Origin: Marinicella algicola
GTDB lineage: Bacteria > Pseudomonadota > Gammaproteobacteria > Xanthomonadales > Marinicellaceae
Reading direction: 5' to 3'
Assembly (NCBI RefSeq): GCF_028401385.1
Contig: NZ_JAQOMR010000002.1
Location: forward strand, 1-64,000
Length of the DNA stretch: 64,000 nucleotides
Part shown: piece after piece, positions 29,038 to 37,867 of the stretch
Position numbering within the stretch: the stretch's first letter is position 1
Layout: the number at the start of each line of letters is the position of its first letter
Translations under genes and position numbers: made by a program
Notes under the pieces: model-generated
Databases searched by the model: none
What the model saw: only the letters and a program-made list of their open reading frames with translations
Told to the model about the DNA's origin: nothing

Positions 29038-30015
29038 ATGAAACATGCGCGGCGCCATACGTCGGCAGGCGGAGAGAAGGATGCGCTTCTTTCCAATGTC
29101 GCTCTCCTCTACTACGGCGAGGGGCTGACCCAGGGAGAAATTGCCCGGCGGTTCAAGATCTCGCGGGCAACCGTCGTCAATATGCTGCGCGAATGCCGGG
29201 AAAAGGGAATCGTCGAAATCCAGGTCGATGGCGCGCTGCTTGCGGGCTCTTCGCTTTCCCGCGACCTCTGCGCCCGCTTCGGCCTGGAGGATGTCTATGT
29301 GGCCAGCATCGAGGCGCCGCCGGCCAAGAACGGCAGAAAGGAAAACCTGCCGCTCGTGGCCCGGGTCGCAGCCATGGCGGCCCTCGATATCGTTGAGCCG
29401 GGTGACCGGATCGGCGTTGCCTGGGGCGAGACGATTGCAGCCATGGCGAAAGCCATGCCGCGCGCACCGATGAGCGACATCGAAGTGTGTCAGTTGATCG
29501 GGTCGAAGGATTCAGACCGCGTTCCGGCCTCCGAAATCTGCGCCATCGAGGTTGCGAACAAGCTCGGCGCAAACTGCTTCACGCTGCATGCGCCGGGGAT
29601 TGTCTCGTCCGTCGAACTTGCCGAGGCCTTTCGCAGCGAACCCACGATCAAGACCCAACTTGCCCGCCTGGCCGATCTCGACCTCACGATCGCCTCCGTT
29701 GGCAATGTCGCCGACGATACCCATCTGGCAACGGCCGGCATGGCAACGCCCGAAGCCTTGCGCGCAGCACGACAGGCGGGCAGCGTCGGTATCTATTGTT
29801 GCCGCTACATCGACGAAAACGGCAACGACATGCCGCTCGAACCCCAGAACCGGATCATCGCGGCGAGCATCGAAAACCTGAAAGCGGCGCGCAAACGCCT
29901 CCTCGTCGTCTGCGGCGCTGACCGCCTGCAGGCAACCCATGCGGCGATCAAAGGCGGACTGGTGACCCATCTCGTCGTCGATCAGACACTTGCAACCGCA
30001 CTTCTCGCTTTATAG
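29038..30015 (+). CDS. SorC/DeoR-type sugar-binding transcriptional regulator
   Basis: Regulator of the SorC family, 325 residues. The N-terminal helix-turn-helix GLTQGEIARRFKISRATVVN is at about residues 30-49. The C-terminal effector domain is sugar-isomerase-like (GVAWGETIAAMAKAMPRAPM, then LIASVGNVADD-type core and NRIIAASIENLKAARKRLLV). Members bind phosphorylated sugars. It closes the kinase-dehydrogenase-AraD operon and is the best candidate to bind the two matched inverted repeats at 17679-17711 and 25747-25779. No frameshift. Confidence 0.88.
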   Translation: MKHARRHTSAGGEKDALLSNVALLYYGEGLTQGEIARRFKISRATVVNMLRECREKGIVEIQVDGALLAGSSLSRDLCARFGLEDVYVASIEAPPAKNGRKENLPLVARVAAMAALDIVEPGDRIGVAWGETIAAMAKAMPRAPMSDIEVCQLIGSKDSDRVPASEICAIEVANKLGANCFTLHAPGIVSSVELAEAFRSEPTIKTQLARLADLDLTIASVGNVADDTHLATAGMATPEALRAARQAGSVGIYCCRYIDENGNDMPLEPQNRIIAASIENLKAARKRLLVVCGADRLQATHAAIKGGLVTHLVVDQTLATALLAL

Positions 30016-30057
30016 GGGTCAGAACAAGAGCATTTCACAATCGTGCGCTAAGGTCGG

Positions 30058-30380
30058 ATGGATCATGAACGGTTGTCCGCGATTCCTGAATTTGCCGGTG
30101 AAGGCAAGGTCAAGCGGGCGCGCACCAGCGCGATCCGCGAAAGCCTGCTGCCGGCGCTGACAGTGACCTGGCCAGAGCATCAGGAAACCGCTGAGGTCCG
30201 GCCCTGCCCCGGCTGAATGGCGAGGATGGCTATGATCGGCGGCGGCCAATCGATGTGATCGCGCATTTCCAGGCGGAAGAGCGGGATATCGAGTTCGGCC
30301 GGATTGCCGTTGTGGTGGAAACGGCGCTCGGCAGCACGATCAAACGCGGCGGGCTGGAACTGAAGGGCAATTGCGGCTAG
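30058..30380 (+). pseudogene. Unrecognised protein fragment (frameshifted)
   Basis: Reads DHERLSAIPEFAGEGKVKRA then RESLLPALTVTWPEH, and after a one-base shift near 30210 RPIDVIAHFQAEERDIEFGR and VVVETALGSTIKRGGLELKG. The two parts have even codon use and seem to belong to one protein of about 107 residues, but I do not recognise a family. It lies between the SorC gene and an IS6 relic, so it may be the tail of a larger gene cut by transposition. Confidence 0.35.
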
Positions 30381-30409
30381 CGGAGTGCATGGCGACGAAC
30401 CATACAATG

Positions 30410-30790
30410 CTCCCGGTGACCGGTGGCCTTGCATGGTTCGTTCCCGTTTTCGAAACGGCAGGTGGCTGTTCTCGGCCCTATTGTTGAGACACTTGTGCGA
30501 CCAGTGATCGAGGCCGGGTGCCACGTCCGCCTTTGCCGCGCCATAGAAACGGAGCTTGTCGGTGATGATCCGCTTTGGAACAAAGCCATAGCGCTTTATC
30601 AACGCCACCAGCAGGCGCTGGGCCACCCTTTTGTCGCGGCGCTTCTGCAAGATTTCTTCAGGAACGGTGCCATACCGATCCACTGCACGCCAGAGCCGGA
30701 ACTTCTCTCCAGCGCATTTCCTCAACTTCACGCAGGCTCACGTTGAACCGCAGGTAAAGCCAGACTGCGTGAGCGACTATCTGCGGCGGA
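30410..30790 (-). pseudogene. IS6-family transposase relic, internally deleted
   Basis: Starts with VAHAVWLYLRFNVSLREVEE (helix-turn-helix region) and, after three residues, jumps to GEKFRLWRAVDRYG, which lies past the first catalytic Asp in intact IS6 proteins. It then continues through VPKRIITDKLRFYGAAK (second Asp) and NNRAENSHLPFRKRERTMQG (Glu). About 55 residues including the first catalytic Asp are missing and the C-terminus degenerates after GHRSPG. Inactive. No clear terminal repeats found. Confidence 0.75.
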
Positions 30791-30913
30791 AAACGGTGTC
30801 CCTTGAAGCAGATATCGGATGTTTGCGTCGCCGAAATCTACGCCCAACCCGAAATGCAGACAACTGCAAGCCGGTTTACGTGACAAAGCCCCCGACATAG
30901 TTTGGCACAGTGA

Positions 30914-31193
30914 TTACAGGGCATCCTGGATATCGAAGCGAACGATCTTTCGCCTTCCATGCGGAAAATGTGCGTCACGGTTTTGTCCTTCAGTCCATGA
31001 GGTTGCCTCTCCAGCGGTTGGTCAACGAGATCAAATCCGGGCTGGATCACCGCGACAGCGACGGCGCCATCTTCGGTGTTTTCAAATGCCACCGGTGCAA
31101 CGTTTGGACTGACGATGGCCGTTGACGTATCCAATTGTCGCGCGCAGCCTGACGACCATGTGGTCAGCCCCAAAGCGTTAAGGATGGCCAGTG
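30914..31193 (-). pseudogene. NTF2-like/SnoaL-like protein, C-terminal fragment
   Basis: Reads VSPNVAPVAFENTEDGAVAV through PGFDLVDQPLERQPHGLKDK and TVTHIFRMEG; one base added near 30955 then gives RKIVRFDIQDAL and a stop at 30914. The ending (KTVTHIFRxxxxxIVRFDIQD) is the pattern of small cone-shaped NTF2/SnoaL proteins. No start codon with a ribosome-binding site is evident, and the upstream sequence is debris, so it is probably a relic. Moderate to low certainty. Confidence 0.4.
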
Positions 31194-31333
31194 CTACGCA
31201 AGCCGCAGGGCCCTCCACGGGACCGTGGGTACTAGGTAAGACTCTCCTGTCCGGATCCTCATGCACTTCGCGTTCAGGCAGAAACACCTGCCTTTCGCGA
31301 AAATGCACCAGTACCAGATAGAGCCTCGCTGCC

Positions 31334-32566
31334 TCAGCCGTTGCCAAGCCAGCGCAGATAGCCTTCCGTGCCGCCGTTGCGGCCGGAGGCGAGCGCCTCG
31401 TCCGGGTCGATCCCCTCCCACGAACCACGCAAGATTTCGTCCCTGAGCGCTTCGGCGACGAGTTCGGCGTGGCCCGGCAGAAGATTGCAAGGATCGAGCT
31501 GGAAGTATCCGAGCTCGGCCTCATGGCCGCGCACGATGATGGCCGGATCGCGTCTGCCGAGGGCAGCCGTGATCACGGGAGCGCCCGCGCCGGCCTTGTC
31601 CGGATCGACGTCGATCTGCAGCCGTTCCAGCGGATTGCCGGTCGGGTCGGGAACGCGATAGGCGGAAATGCCGGGCAGATCGCTGAGCGCCTCGCGCCAG
31701 AGCTCAAGCGCCGCCGTCTCCCGCGCGCGGATAGCGGCGTGGTCGCGCTTCATCCAGGCCCGCATGGCGGCGATCGCGCCCATGATGCTTTCCTTGCCAA
31801 TCTTCATACCGCGGCCAATGCCGATATTCTGAAGATAGCAGGCCCGCACAAGATCGCGACGGCCGGCAATGATGCCCGAGGTGGGGCCGCCGAGGAATTT
31901 GTGACCGGAATAGATGACCAGGTCCGCGCCCTTCTCGAGAAAGCCGCGCAAATCATATTCCGAGGCTGCATCGACGATCACCGGCACACCCTTTTCATGG
32001 GCAAGCCGTGCAAAGCGCTCGAACGGGATCTGGCCGTAATGCACTACGTGATGCGACACCACGTAAACCGCGGCCGCGGTATTTTCATCGAGAACCGCGG
32101 AAAGCTGAAAGTCCTTGCACAGCGTTGCCGTGCCGGCGACGCGGACATTCGCGCCGGCAAGCACGATGCCGGTCGTGATCGACGACCCGTATTCGCATAG
32201 ATGCCCCATCTGTACTGCGACCCCAGACTTCGGGCCGGGGTTGAGGGGAAGCGCCTCCACCCGCGCCGGATCGAGGCCGGTGATGCAGGCCGCCACCGCA
32301 AGCGATATGCCGGCCCCCGCCGAAGCTGTCAGGCAGCCCGCCTCGGCGCCGGTCAGTTCCGTAATCGTCCTGCTGGCGAGCGCCTGCAATTCATGCATAT
32401 CGACGAAATGCTCGGTGGCGGCCGCTGTCTCGCGCGGAACCTCCGGGCTCGGCGCAACCGAGGCGCCGAGCCCCGTCATCGTGCCGGCGACGTTAACGAC
32501 GCGCCGGAAACCGTTTTCGTCGTGCCAGCGCCAGTCGGGCGTTGTGGAGGGTTGGTCTTTGCCCAT
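31334..32566 (-). CDS. SelA-like PLP-dependent enzyme (amino-sugar/amino-acid lyase type)
   Basis: Pyridoxal-phosphate enzyme related to selenocysteine synthase and D-glucosaminate-6-phosphate ammonia-lyase, 410 residues. GGAG is 10 bases before the ATG at 32566. Motifs are RRVVNVAGTMTGLGASVAPS near residue 20, EAGCLTASAGAGISLAVAAC near 73 and the PLP lysine in VIYSGHKFLGGPTSGIIAGR near 215. Such proteins travel with the EF_0837-type amidohydrolase, as here (35856-36971), and probably eliminate ammonia from an amino acid or amino sugar released by it. Divergent from an IclR regulator; an 18-bp element just upstream recurs before the binding-protein gene. Confidence 0.85.
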   Translation of the reverse strand: MGKDQPSTTPDWRWHDENGFRRVVNVAGTMTGLGASVAPSPEVPRETAAATEHFVDMHELQALASRTITELTGAEAGCLTASAGAGISLAVAACITGLDPARVEALPLNPGPKSGVAVQMGHLCEYGSSITTGIVLAGANVRVAGTATLCKDFQLSAVLDENTAAAVYVVSHHVVHYGQIPFERFARLAHEKGVPVIVDAASEYDLRGFLEKGADLVIYSGHKFLGGPTSGIIAGRRDLVRACYLQNIGIGRGMKIGKESIMGAIAAMRAWMKRDHAAIRARETAALELWREALSDLPGISAYRVPDPTGNPLERLQIDVDPDKAGAGAPVITAALGRRDPAIIVRGHEAELGYFQLDPCNLLPGHAELVAEALRDEILRGSWEGIDPDEALASGRNGGTEGYLRWLGNG

Positions 32567-32575
32567 TGAAAAATA

Positions 32576-32593
32576 CTCCATAATTATGAAATA
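32576..32593. promoter_or_regulatory. Candidate IclR operator upstream of the SelA-like gene
   Basis: CTCCATAATTATGAAATA, containing the palindrome CATAATTATG. It matches 16 of 18 bases with 40480-40497 and lies at the same distance (about 10 bases) from a start codon in each case. The CTCC end is the complement of the GGAG ribosome-binding site, so part of the match is explained by that. Confidence 0.5.
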
Positions 32594-32626
32594 AGATAAC
32601 TGCAATCAAAGAAGGTCAGAACTGGA

Positions 32627-33421
32627 ATGCAAGACACCAGCAAAGCGCCGCGCTCGCGCACCAGCGGCATCGACAGAACGCTGCAGATCATGGATATCCT
32701 GCTCGACTACAGGCGCCCCATGACTGCCTACGAACTCGCCAAGAGCGCCGCCGCGCCGGTTTCCACGATCTACCGACTGATCGATGAATTGGTCGAACGT
32801 GGCATGCTGAGCCGGACGTCCGAGAACCTTGTCTGGTTCGGGCCGCGGCTTATGCACTACGGCCTTGCCTACCGCTCGCGCATGAACATGTATGTCGAGG
32901 CCGAGAAGGCAATGCTCGCGCTCAGCCGACGAACCGGCGAGATGGTTCAGGTGTGCGCCCGCGACGGCGGCATGATGGTCGTCATCGGCATGGCCGAGGG
33001 CGAGGGCCAATTCCGCGTGACCTCCGACGTCGGAACCCGCGTTCCGCTCAACTGGACCGCTTCGGGCCTGCTTCTGCTCGGCCACCTCGATCCGGCCGAA
33101 CGCACCGCCGCCTTCGCCGAAAGCGCCCGCCCTTCCAACACCGGGCTCGCCGACACCGATCCGGAAGCGCTTTCCGAGCGCAGTCGCAAGGATTTTCTCG
33201 AAGGGCTTTCGGTGCAGTCGGGCAGTTCCGAGGAGGGCGTTGTCTGTATCGCCGCTCCCGTCCGCGACGCTGACGGCGCCTGCCAGCTCACCATGTCCGT
33301 GGTCATGCCGCGTCACCGGCTTGAGGAGAAGTTCGACAGCATTTCCGTGCAGGTGCGCGAGGCCGCAAAACTTGTCGAACGAGCCGTGGGTCATAGAACG
33401 TCCGCCGTCGTCCCGGCTTGA
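32627..33421 (+). CDS. IclR-family transcriptional regulator
   Basis: IclR regulator of 264 residues. Winged helix at residues 12-75 (SGIDRTLQIMDILLDYRRPM, then YELAKSAAAPVSTIYRLIDE) and effector domain from about residue 90 (VVIGMAEGEGQFRVTSDVGT, GLLLLGHLDPAERTA, EGVVCIAAPVRDADGACQL). It is divergent from the SelA-like gene and next to the peptide ABC importer, so it probably controls both. Its last 31 bases overlap the 3' end of the convergent ridA-like gene, an arrangement that could give antisense interference. Confidence 0.9.
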   Translation: MQDTSKAPRSRTSGIDRTLQIMDILLDYRRPMTAYELAKSAAAPVSTIYRLIDELVERGMLSRTSENLVWFGPRLMHYGLAYRSRMNMYVEAEKAMLALSRRTGEMVQVCARDGGMMVVIGMAEGEGQFRVTSDVGTRVPLNWTASGLLLLGHLDPAERTAAFAESARPSNTGLADTDPEALSERSRKDFLEGLSVQSGSSEEGVVCIAAPVRDADGACQLTMSVVMPRHRLEEKFDSISVQVREAAKLVERAVGHRTSAVVPA

Positions 33422-33918
33422 ATGCCGTCCGCATCGATTTCGAAGATCGCCTCGATCTCGACCGTGATCTGGTTGGGCAGCGAGCCCACGCCAAACGCGG
33501 AGCGCGAGTGAATGCCGGCCTGTCCGAAGATGGGCGCGAGCAGATCAGACGCGCCGTCGATGACATAGGGGTGGCGCGAAAACTCCGGCGTCGCGTTGAC
33601 GAGGCCAAGCAGCTTCACAACGCCTCGCACCCTGTCGAGCGAACCGTCGCAAAATGCGCGCAGGGCGGTCAGAATGTTGATCGCGACAAGTTCGGCATGT
33701 TCGCGCGCCTCTTCCGCCGAAACGGTGTCGCCGACCTTCCCGGTCATGAGCGTGCCATCGGCGAGAACGGGCCCCTGACCGGATACGAACAGTAGGTTTC
33801 CGGACCGGCGTACGTTGCAGAACGAACCGACCGGCCGGGGCGGATCCGCCGGGAGCGCGAGGCCGGACCGGACGAGTCTCGCCTCGGGCGACTCCTGCAA
33901 ATTATCAATTTTCACCAA
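33391..33918 (-). CDS. RidA/YjgF-family protein
   Basis: Reactive enamine/imine deaminase family member, 175 residues, slightly longer than RidA (about 130) through an N-terminal extension. FVSGQGPVLADGTLMTGKVG and REHAELVAINILTALRAFCD are the family core. The C-terminal VGSLPNQITVEIEAIFEIDA replaces the usual AxxLPxxxxVEIExxA segment. RidA proteins hydrolyse the 2-aminoacrylate-type intermediates of PLP lyases, which fits the SelA-like enzyme of this cluster. It overlaps the upstream ATPase gene by 14 bases. Confidence 0.87.
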   Translation of the reverse strand: MVKIDNLQESPEARLVRSGLALPADPPRPVGSFCNVRRSGNLLFVSGQGPVLADGTLMTGKVGDTVSAEEAREHAELVAINILTALRAFCDGSLDRVRGVVKLLGLVNATPEFSRHPYVIDGASDLLAPIFGQAGIHSRSAFGVGSLPNQITVEIEAIFEIDADGIQAGTTADVL

Positions 33919-34867
33919 TTGCCTCTATTCTCTTGCAGTGACTGTAATGACCCGGAGAAACCTCCACAGGCGAAGGAATGCCGGAGGCGCAGATCTCGCG
34001 CGCATGCGCGCAGCGGGTACGAAAGACGCATCCGGACGGCGGCGACATCGGGCTGGGGATATCGCCCTTGAGAACCTCCCGGTTGCGTGCCGCGCCAGGA
34101 CGCGGCATCGGAATTGCCGAGTTCAGCGCCAGCGTGTAGGGGTGGCGCGGACGCTCGTGGATATCGGCGGCGGGACCGATTTCCATCAGCCGGCCCAGAT
34201 ACATGACTGCGACCTGATCGCAGAGATAGTCGACCACCGACAAATCGTGGGCGATGAAAAGCATGGTCAGGTTACGCCGTTCGCGCAGATCGAGCAGCAG
34301 ATTGAGCACCTGCGCCTGGATCGACACATCGAGAGCGGAAACGCTCTCGTCGGCGACGATGAATTCCGGCTCCAGCGCCAGCGCGCGGGCAATGCCGATG
34401 CGCTGACGCTGGCCGCCCGAGAACTCGTGCGGATAGCGCCGCATATGGTCGGCGGTGAGCCCGACTTCTTCCAGAAGCGAGGCCACTGTGTCACGGCGGG
34501 TGCGCCGCGAGCCGATGCCATGAGCGACAAGACCTTCAGCAATGATCGCCTCGACCGAAAGCCGCGGGTTGAGGGAGGAGACCGGGTCCTGAAACACCAT
34601 CTGCATGCGCTGCCGCATGGCCCTCAGGTCACCGGCCTTCAGGCTGTTGAGGTCACAGCCGTCGAAAACCGTGCTGCCCGATGTCGGCTCGATCAGCCTG
34701 AGCAGGCTGCGGCCGAGCGTGGACTTTCCCGAACCGCTCTCTCCGACCAGCCCCGTTATCGATCCTTTCGGGATATCGAAGCTGACGTCGTTGACGGCAT
34801 AGACCGGGTCGCTCGAAGGGCCGAACGTCTTGGTCATGTTGCGAATGCGGATAAACGGCTCTGTCAT
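33905..34867 (-). CDS. Peptide/opine-type ABC transporter ATP-binding protein, OppF/DppF-like
   Basis: ATPase of the oligopeptide family, 320 residues. Walker [18 protein letters not shown] near residue 40, [15 protein letters not shown] near 92, signature [17 protein letters not shown] near 150 and Walker [16 protein letters not shown]. The C-terminal iron-sulfur-type cysteine region of OppD/F proteins ([16 protein letters not shown]) is present. It overlaps the OppD-like gene by four bases. Together with the OppD-like partner it energises the two permeases at 36972-38809. Confidence 0.92.
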   Translation of the reverse strand: MTEPFIRIRNMTKTFGPSSDPVYAVNDVSFDIPKGSITGLVGESGSGKSTLGRSLLRLIEPTSGSTVFDGCDLNSLKAGDLRAMRQRMQMVFQDPVSSLNPRLSVEAIIAEGLVAHGIGSRRTRRDTVASLLEEVGLTADHMRRYPHEFSGGQRQRIGIARALALEPEFIVADESVSALDVSIQAQVLNLLLDLRERRNLTMLFIAHDLSVVDYLCDQVAVMYLGRLMEIGPAADIHERPRHPYTLALNSAIPMPRPGAARNREVLKGDIPSPMSPPSGCVFRTRCAHAREICASGIPSPVEVSPGHYSHCKRIEAIGEN

Positions 34868-35859
34868 GGCGCCTCAACACCTTCGAGGATGCAGGCGGCG
34901 AGATGTTCGGGCGCCTTGCGCGTCAGCGCCACCGGCTCGCGACAGCGCGGCTCGGCATAGCCACAGCGGGGCGCGAAAGCGCATCCCGGCGGCAGGCTGG
35001 CAAGCGGCGGTACGGAACCCGGAATCGGCACCAGCCGGTCGCCACGCCGGCGCCATGGCCCCGGTATCGAGGCGAGAAGCCCTTTCGTGTAAGGATGCCG
35101 GGTATCGTTGAAGAGCGCGTCCACACTGGCCTGCTCGACCACCCCGCCGGCATACATCACCGCGACATCATCCGCCATCTCGGCCACCACGCCCATGTCG
35201 TGGGTGATGAACAGGATCGACATGCCGAAATCCTTCTGCAACTGCCGCATCAGGTCGAGGATCTGCGCCTGGATGGTGACATCGAGCGCGGTCGTCGGCT
35301 CATCGGCGATCAGAAGCGAAGGCTTGCAGATCATCGCCATGGCGATCATCACCCGCTGGCGCATGCCGCCCGACAGTTCGTGCGGGTAGCTGTCCATACG
35401 TCTTGCGGCACCCGGGATCTCGACCAGTTCCAGCATTTCGATCGTGCGCTTGCGTCGCGTCGCCGCGTCCATGCTCTCGTGCAGGAACAGCATTTCGCCG
35501 ATCTGGTCTCCGATCGTGAAAAGCGGGTTGAGCGACGACATCGGCTCCTGAAAGATCATCGACATCTGTACGCCGCGGAGCCGGCGTCGCTCCGCCTCGC
35601 CAAGTTCGGTCAGTTCGAGTACGCGGCCGTCGCGATGGCGATAGGCAAGCGTGCCCGCTGCGATCCTGCCGTTCGGTGGCAGCAGGCCCATCAGCGCCAG
35701 CGAAGTCACCGATTTGCCGGAGCCGCTCTCGCCCACCAGCGCAAGTGTCCGACCGCGGCCGATGCTGAAGCTGACGTCGCGCAGCGCTGCCGTTTCGCGC
35801 CCGTTTCCGCGAAACCGCACGTTCAGTCCCCGGACATCCAGAATGGTGTCCTCGTTCAT
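34864..35859 (-). CDS. Peptide/opine-type ABC transporter ATP-binding protein, OppD/DppD-like
   Basis: Second ATPase, 331 residues. Walker [19 protein letters not shown] near residue 39, [20 protein letters not shown], signature [15 protein letters not shown] and Walker [21 protein letters not shown]. The C-terminal cysteine-rich region is [14 protein letters not shown]. Four-base overlaps with the genes on both sides (the amidohydrolase upstream, the OppF-like ATPase downstream) tie transport and catabolism into one transcript. No frameshift. Confidence 0.92.
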   Translation of the reverse strand: MNEDTILDVRGLNVRFRGNGRETAALRDVSFSIGRGRTLALVGESGSGKSVTSLALMGLLPPNGRIAAGTLAYRHRDGRVLELTELGEAERRRLRGVQMSMIFQEPMSSLNPLFTIGDQIGEMLFLHESMDAATRRKRTIEMLELVEIPGAARRMDSYPHELSGGMRQRVMIAMAMICKPSLLIADEPTTALDVTIQAQILDLMRQLQKDFGMSILFITHDMGVVAEMADDVAVMYAGGVVEQASVDALFNDTRHPYTKGLLASIPGPWRRRGDRLVPIPGSVPPLASLPPGCAFAPRCGYAEPRCREPVALTRKAPEHLAACILEGVEAP

Positions 35860-36971
35860 GAGGCCCTCCGCGCCGCTGGCTGAACGTCGTTGCCGATCAC
35901 CGTCATGCGCGGCTCGAACAGCCGTTCCAGCGTCATCGTGTTGCCTTGGCTGTCGAGCACCGGCAGCGATGCCTCGGCGAAATCGAAAACCGTGAAATCG
36001 GCACGCAAGCCGGCGGCAAGACCGTCGCGACCGCTGAGACCGAGCACGCCGCGCGGTCCGGCGCAGACCGCTTCGATACAGTCATCGAACGGCAGGCCGA
36101 CGCCGTAGAGCTTGGACATGGTGGTCGCGAGGTCGCGCACCGGGTCCTCGATGCTGTGGAGATGGAGGTCCGTCGAGATCGAGAACGGCTTCAGTCCGTC
36201 GGCCATCGAGGCGCGTGCGGTCTCGAAATTGAACGAGGCCCCGCCGTGTCCGATATCCATCAATATGCCCCGTGCCGCCATATCCTGGGCCATCTTGAAC
36301 AGCGCTTCTGTGTCGCGGATCGAGCCGGCGGCCTTGCCGTTGAAGCAATGGGTCACGATATCGCCCGGCGTCAGAAGCTCGAAGACCTCGTCAATCAGCG
36401 GTGGCGGTTCGCCCACATGCACCATCAGCGGCAGTTTGGTGATCTCGGCGACACGCTTGGCGATCTTGGCGGGCGTGATCCCCCAGGAGCCGACGATTAC
36501 ACCCGAGGCGCGAACCTTGATACCGCAGATGACGTCGCGATTGGCCTCGACCACGGCCAGCGTCTTGTCGATGTCGATCGAGCGCCAGTCGATCAGTTCC
36601 GGCACCCGGTTGCAGGCGACGAGGCCGATCGAGCCGATATTGAGAAACGCCCGGACGGTTTCGGACTGGCGGTCGATCACGTATTCGCGCAGACCGTGAA
36701 AGCTTGCCTCGCCGGCCGAGCCGGCATCGGCCATGGCCGTGACGCCGGTTGGTCGGCCTGCCTGCGAGGCCCGCACCGAAATATCCGTGCCGCCATGCCA
36801 GACATGGACATGCAGGTCGCACCAGCCCGGCGACAGAAAGGCGCCGTTGCAATCGATGGTCCGGGCGTCTGGTGCGGCGTCCTTTGCAACCAGGCCGTCA
36901 TCGCCGATGTGGATTTGATCGGGCGCATCATCGAGCCCGACAATGCGGAAATTGACGAGGGTGAGAGACAT
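35856..36971 (-). CDS. Amidohydrolase/deacetylase-family metallohydrolase
   Basis: Metal-dependent hydrolase of the dihydroorotase-like superfamily, 371 residues, resembling the EF_0837/AHA_3915 deacetylase group. Metal-site features in order: GWCDLHVHVWHGG (HxH) near residue 53, a probable carboxylated Lys in ICGIKVRASGVIVG near 150, MVHVGEPP and THCFNGK near 186-212, and the Asp in PFSISTDLHLHS near 265. Members probably cleave an N-acyl or amide bond before a SelA-like lyase acts. Here it is embedded between the transporter ATPase and permease genes, so the substrate is likely imported intact. Exact substrate unknown. Confidence 0.85.
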   Translation of the reverse strand: MSLTLVNFRIVGLDDAPDQIHIGDDGLVAKDAAPDARTIDCNGAFLSPGWCDLHVHVWHGGTDISVRASQAGRPTGVTAMADAGSAGEASFHGLREYVIDRQSETVRAFLNIGSIGLVACNRVPELIDWRSIDIDKTLAVVEANRDVICGIKVRASGVIVGSWGITPAKIAKRVAEITKLPLMVHVGEPPPLIDEVFELLTPGDIVTHCFNGKAAGSIRDTEALFKMAQDMAARGILMDIGHGGASFNFETARASMADGLKPFSISTDLHLHSIEDPVRDLATTMSKLYGVGLPFDDCIEAVCAGPRGVLGLSGRDGLAAGLRADFTVFDFAEASLPVLDSQGNTMTLERLFEPRMTVIGNDVQPAARRAS

Positions 36972-37865
36972 TCAGGCTTCCTTGGCAAGATGCGGGTCTA
37001 GAGCGTCACGCAGCGCGTCGCCGACGATCTGGAGCGTCAGGACGGACAACGAAATGGCAACGCCCGGAAACAGGATGAGATAGATGGCGGAGTCGAGGTA
37101 CTGGCGGCCTTCATTGACCATGATGCCCCAGGTCGGGGTCTCTGGGTCGACGCCAATGCCGAGGAAGGAGAGACCGGCCTCGGCCAGCATCGCATAGGCG
37201 AAGATGAAGGTGGCCTGCACCAGGATCGGCGAAACAATGTTGCGCAGCGCATGCGTGATCATGATGCGCCAGGTCCGTGTTCCCAGAGCCCGGGCGGCCT
37301 CGACATAAGGCATTTCGCGGATGACCATCGTCGAGGCGCGGACAATGCGGGCAACGCGCGGCGCATAAACGATAGAGAGCGCGATCACGACATTGGTGAG
37401 GGTACCGCCGAAGATCGCCACCAGCGACAGCGCCATAAGGATGTCCGGAAACGCCATCATCGCGTCGATCAACCGCGAAAATGGCCAGTCGAGCCGACTG
37501 AAGAAGCCTGCCGTCAGGCCGATCGCCACGCCGATCAGCGAGGACAGGATCGCCACCGAAAGTCCGATGCTGAGCGAGGAGCGCCCGGCATAGAGGAGAC
37601 GCGACAGGACATCGCGTCCGAACGCATCCGTGCCGAACCAGTGGGCAGCACTCGGCCCCTGCAGGCGCTCGCGCACGGACATCGCATCGGGATTGGCGGG
37701 CGCCACCAGCGACGCGAACAGACAGAGAATAGCGATCGTCAAGAAGACGACCAGCGAGACCTGAACGGAGCGCCGTGCAAGCAGGACACGGAAGAAACCG
37801 GGTTCGCCCGTGCCTTCCGGTTCGGCCGTTTCCGGCGTGCCGGAGGAAAGTGTCGTATCGGCCAT
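36972..37865 (-). CDS. Peptide-type ABC transporter permease, DppC-like
   Basis: OppC/DppC permease, 297 residues. ATG at 37865 (MADTTLSSGTPETAEPEGTG) opens a hydrophilic N-terminus of about 30 residues before the first membrane segment. HWFGTDAFGRDVLSRLLYAG near residue 78 is the family motif, and the EAA loop is EAARALGTRTWRIMITHAL near 195. The longer reading from 38276 runs through DppB in another frame and was rejected. It abuts DppB (two bases between) and the amidohydrolase. Confidence 0.92.
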   Translation of the reverse strand: MADTTLSSGTPETAEPEGTGEPGFFRVLLARRSVQVSLVVFLTIAILCLFASLVAPANPDAMSVRERLQGPSAAHWFGTDAFGRDVLSRLLYAGRSSLSIGLSVAILSSLIGVAIGLTAGFFSRLDWPFSRLIDAMMAFPDILMALSLVAIFGGTLTNVVIALSIVYAPRVARIVRASTMVIREMPYVEAARALGTRTWRIMITHALRNIVSPILVQATFIFAYAMLAEAGLSFLGIGVDPETPTWGIMVNEGRQYLDSAIYLILFPGVAISLSVLTLQIVGDALRDALDPHLAKEA

Positions 37866-37867
37866 GG

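Noticed and set aside
35946..37001. A 351-codon plus-strand ORF over the amidohydrolase gene
   Set aside because: Antisense shadow; the metal-binding residues of the minus-strand protein are all present.
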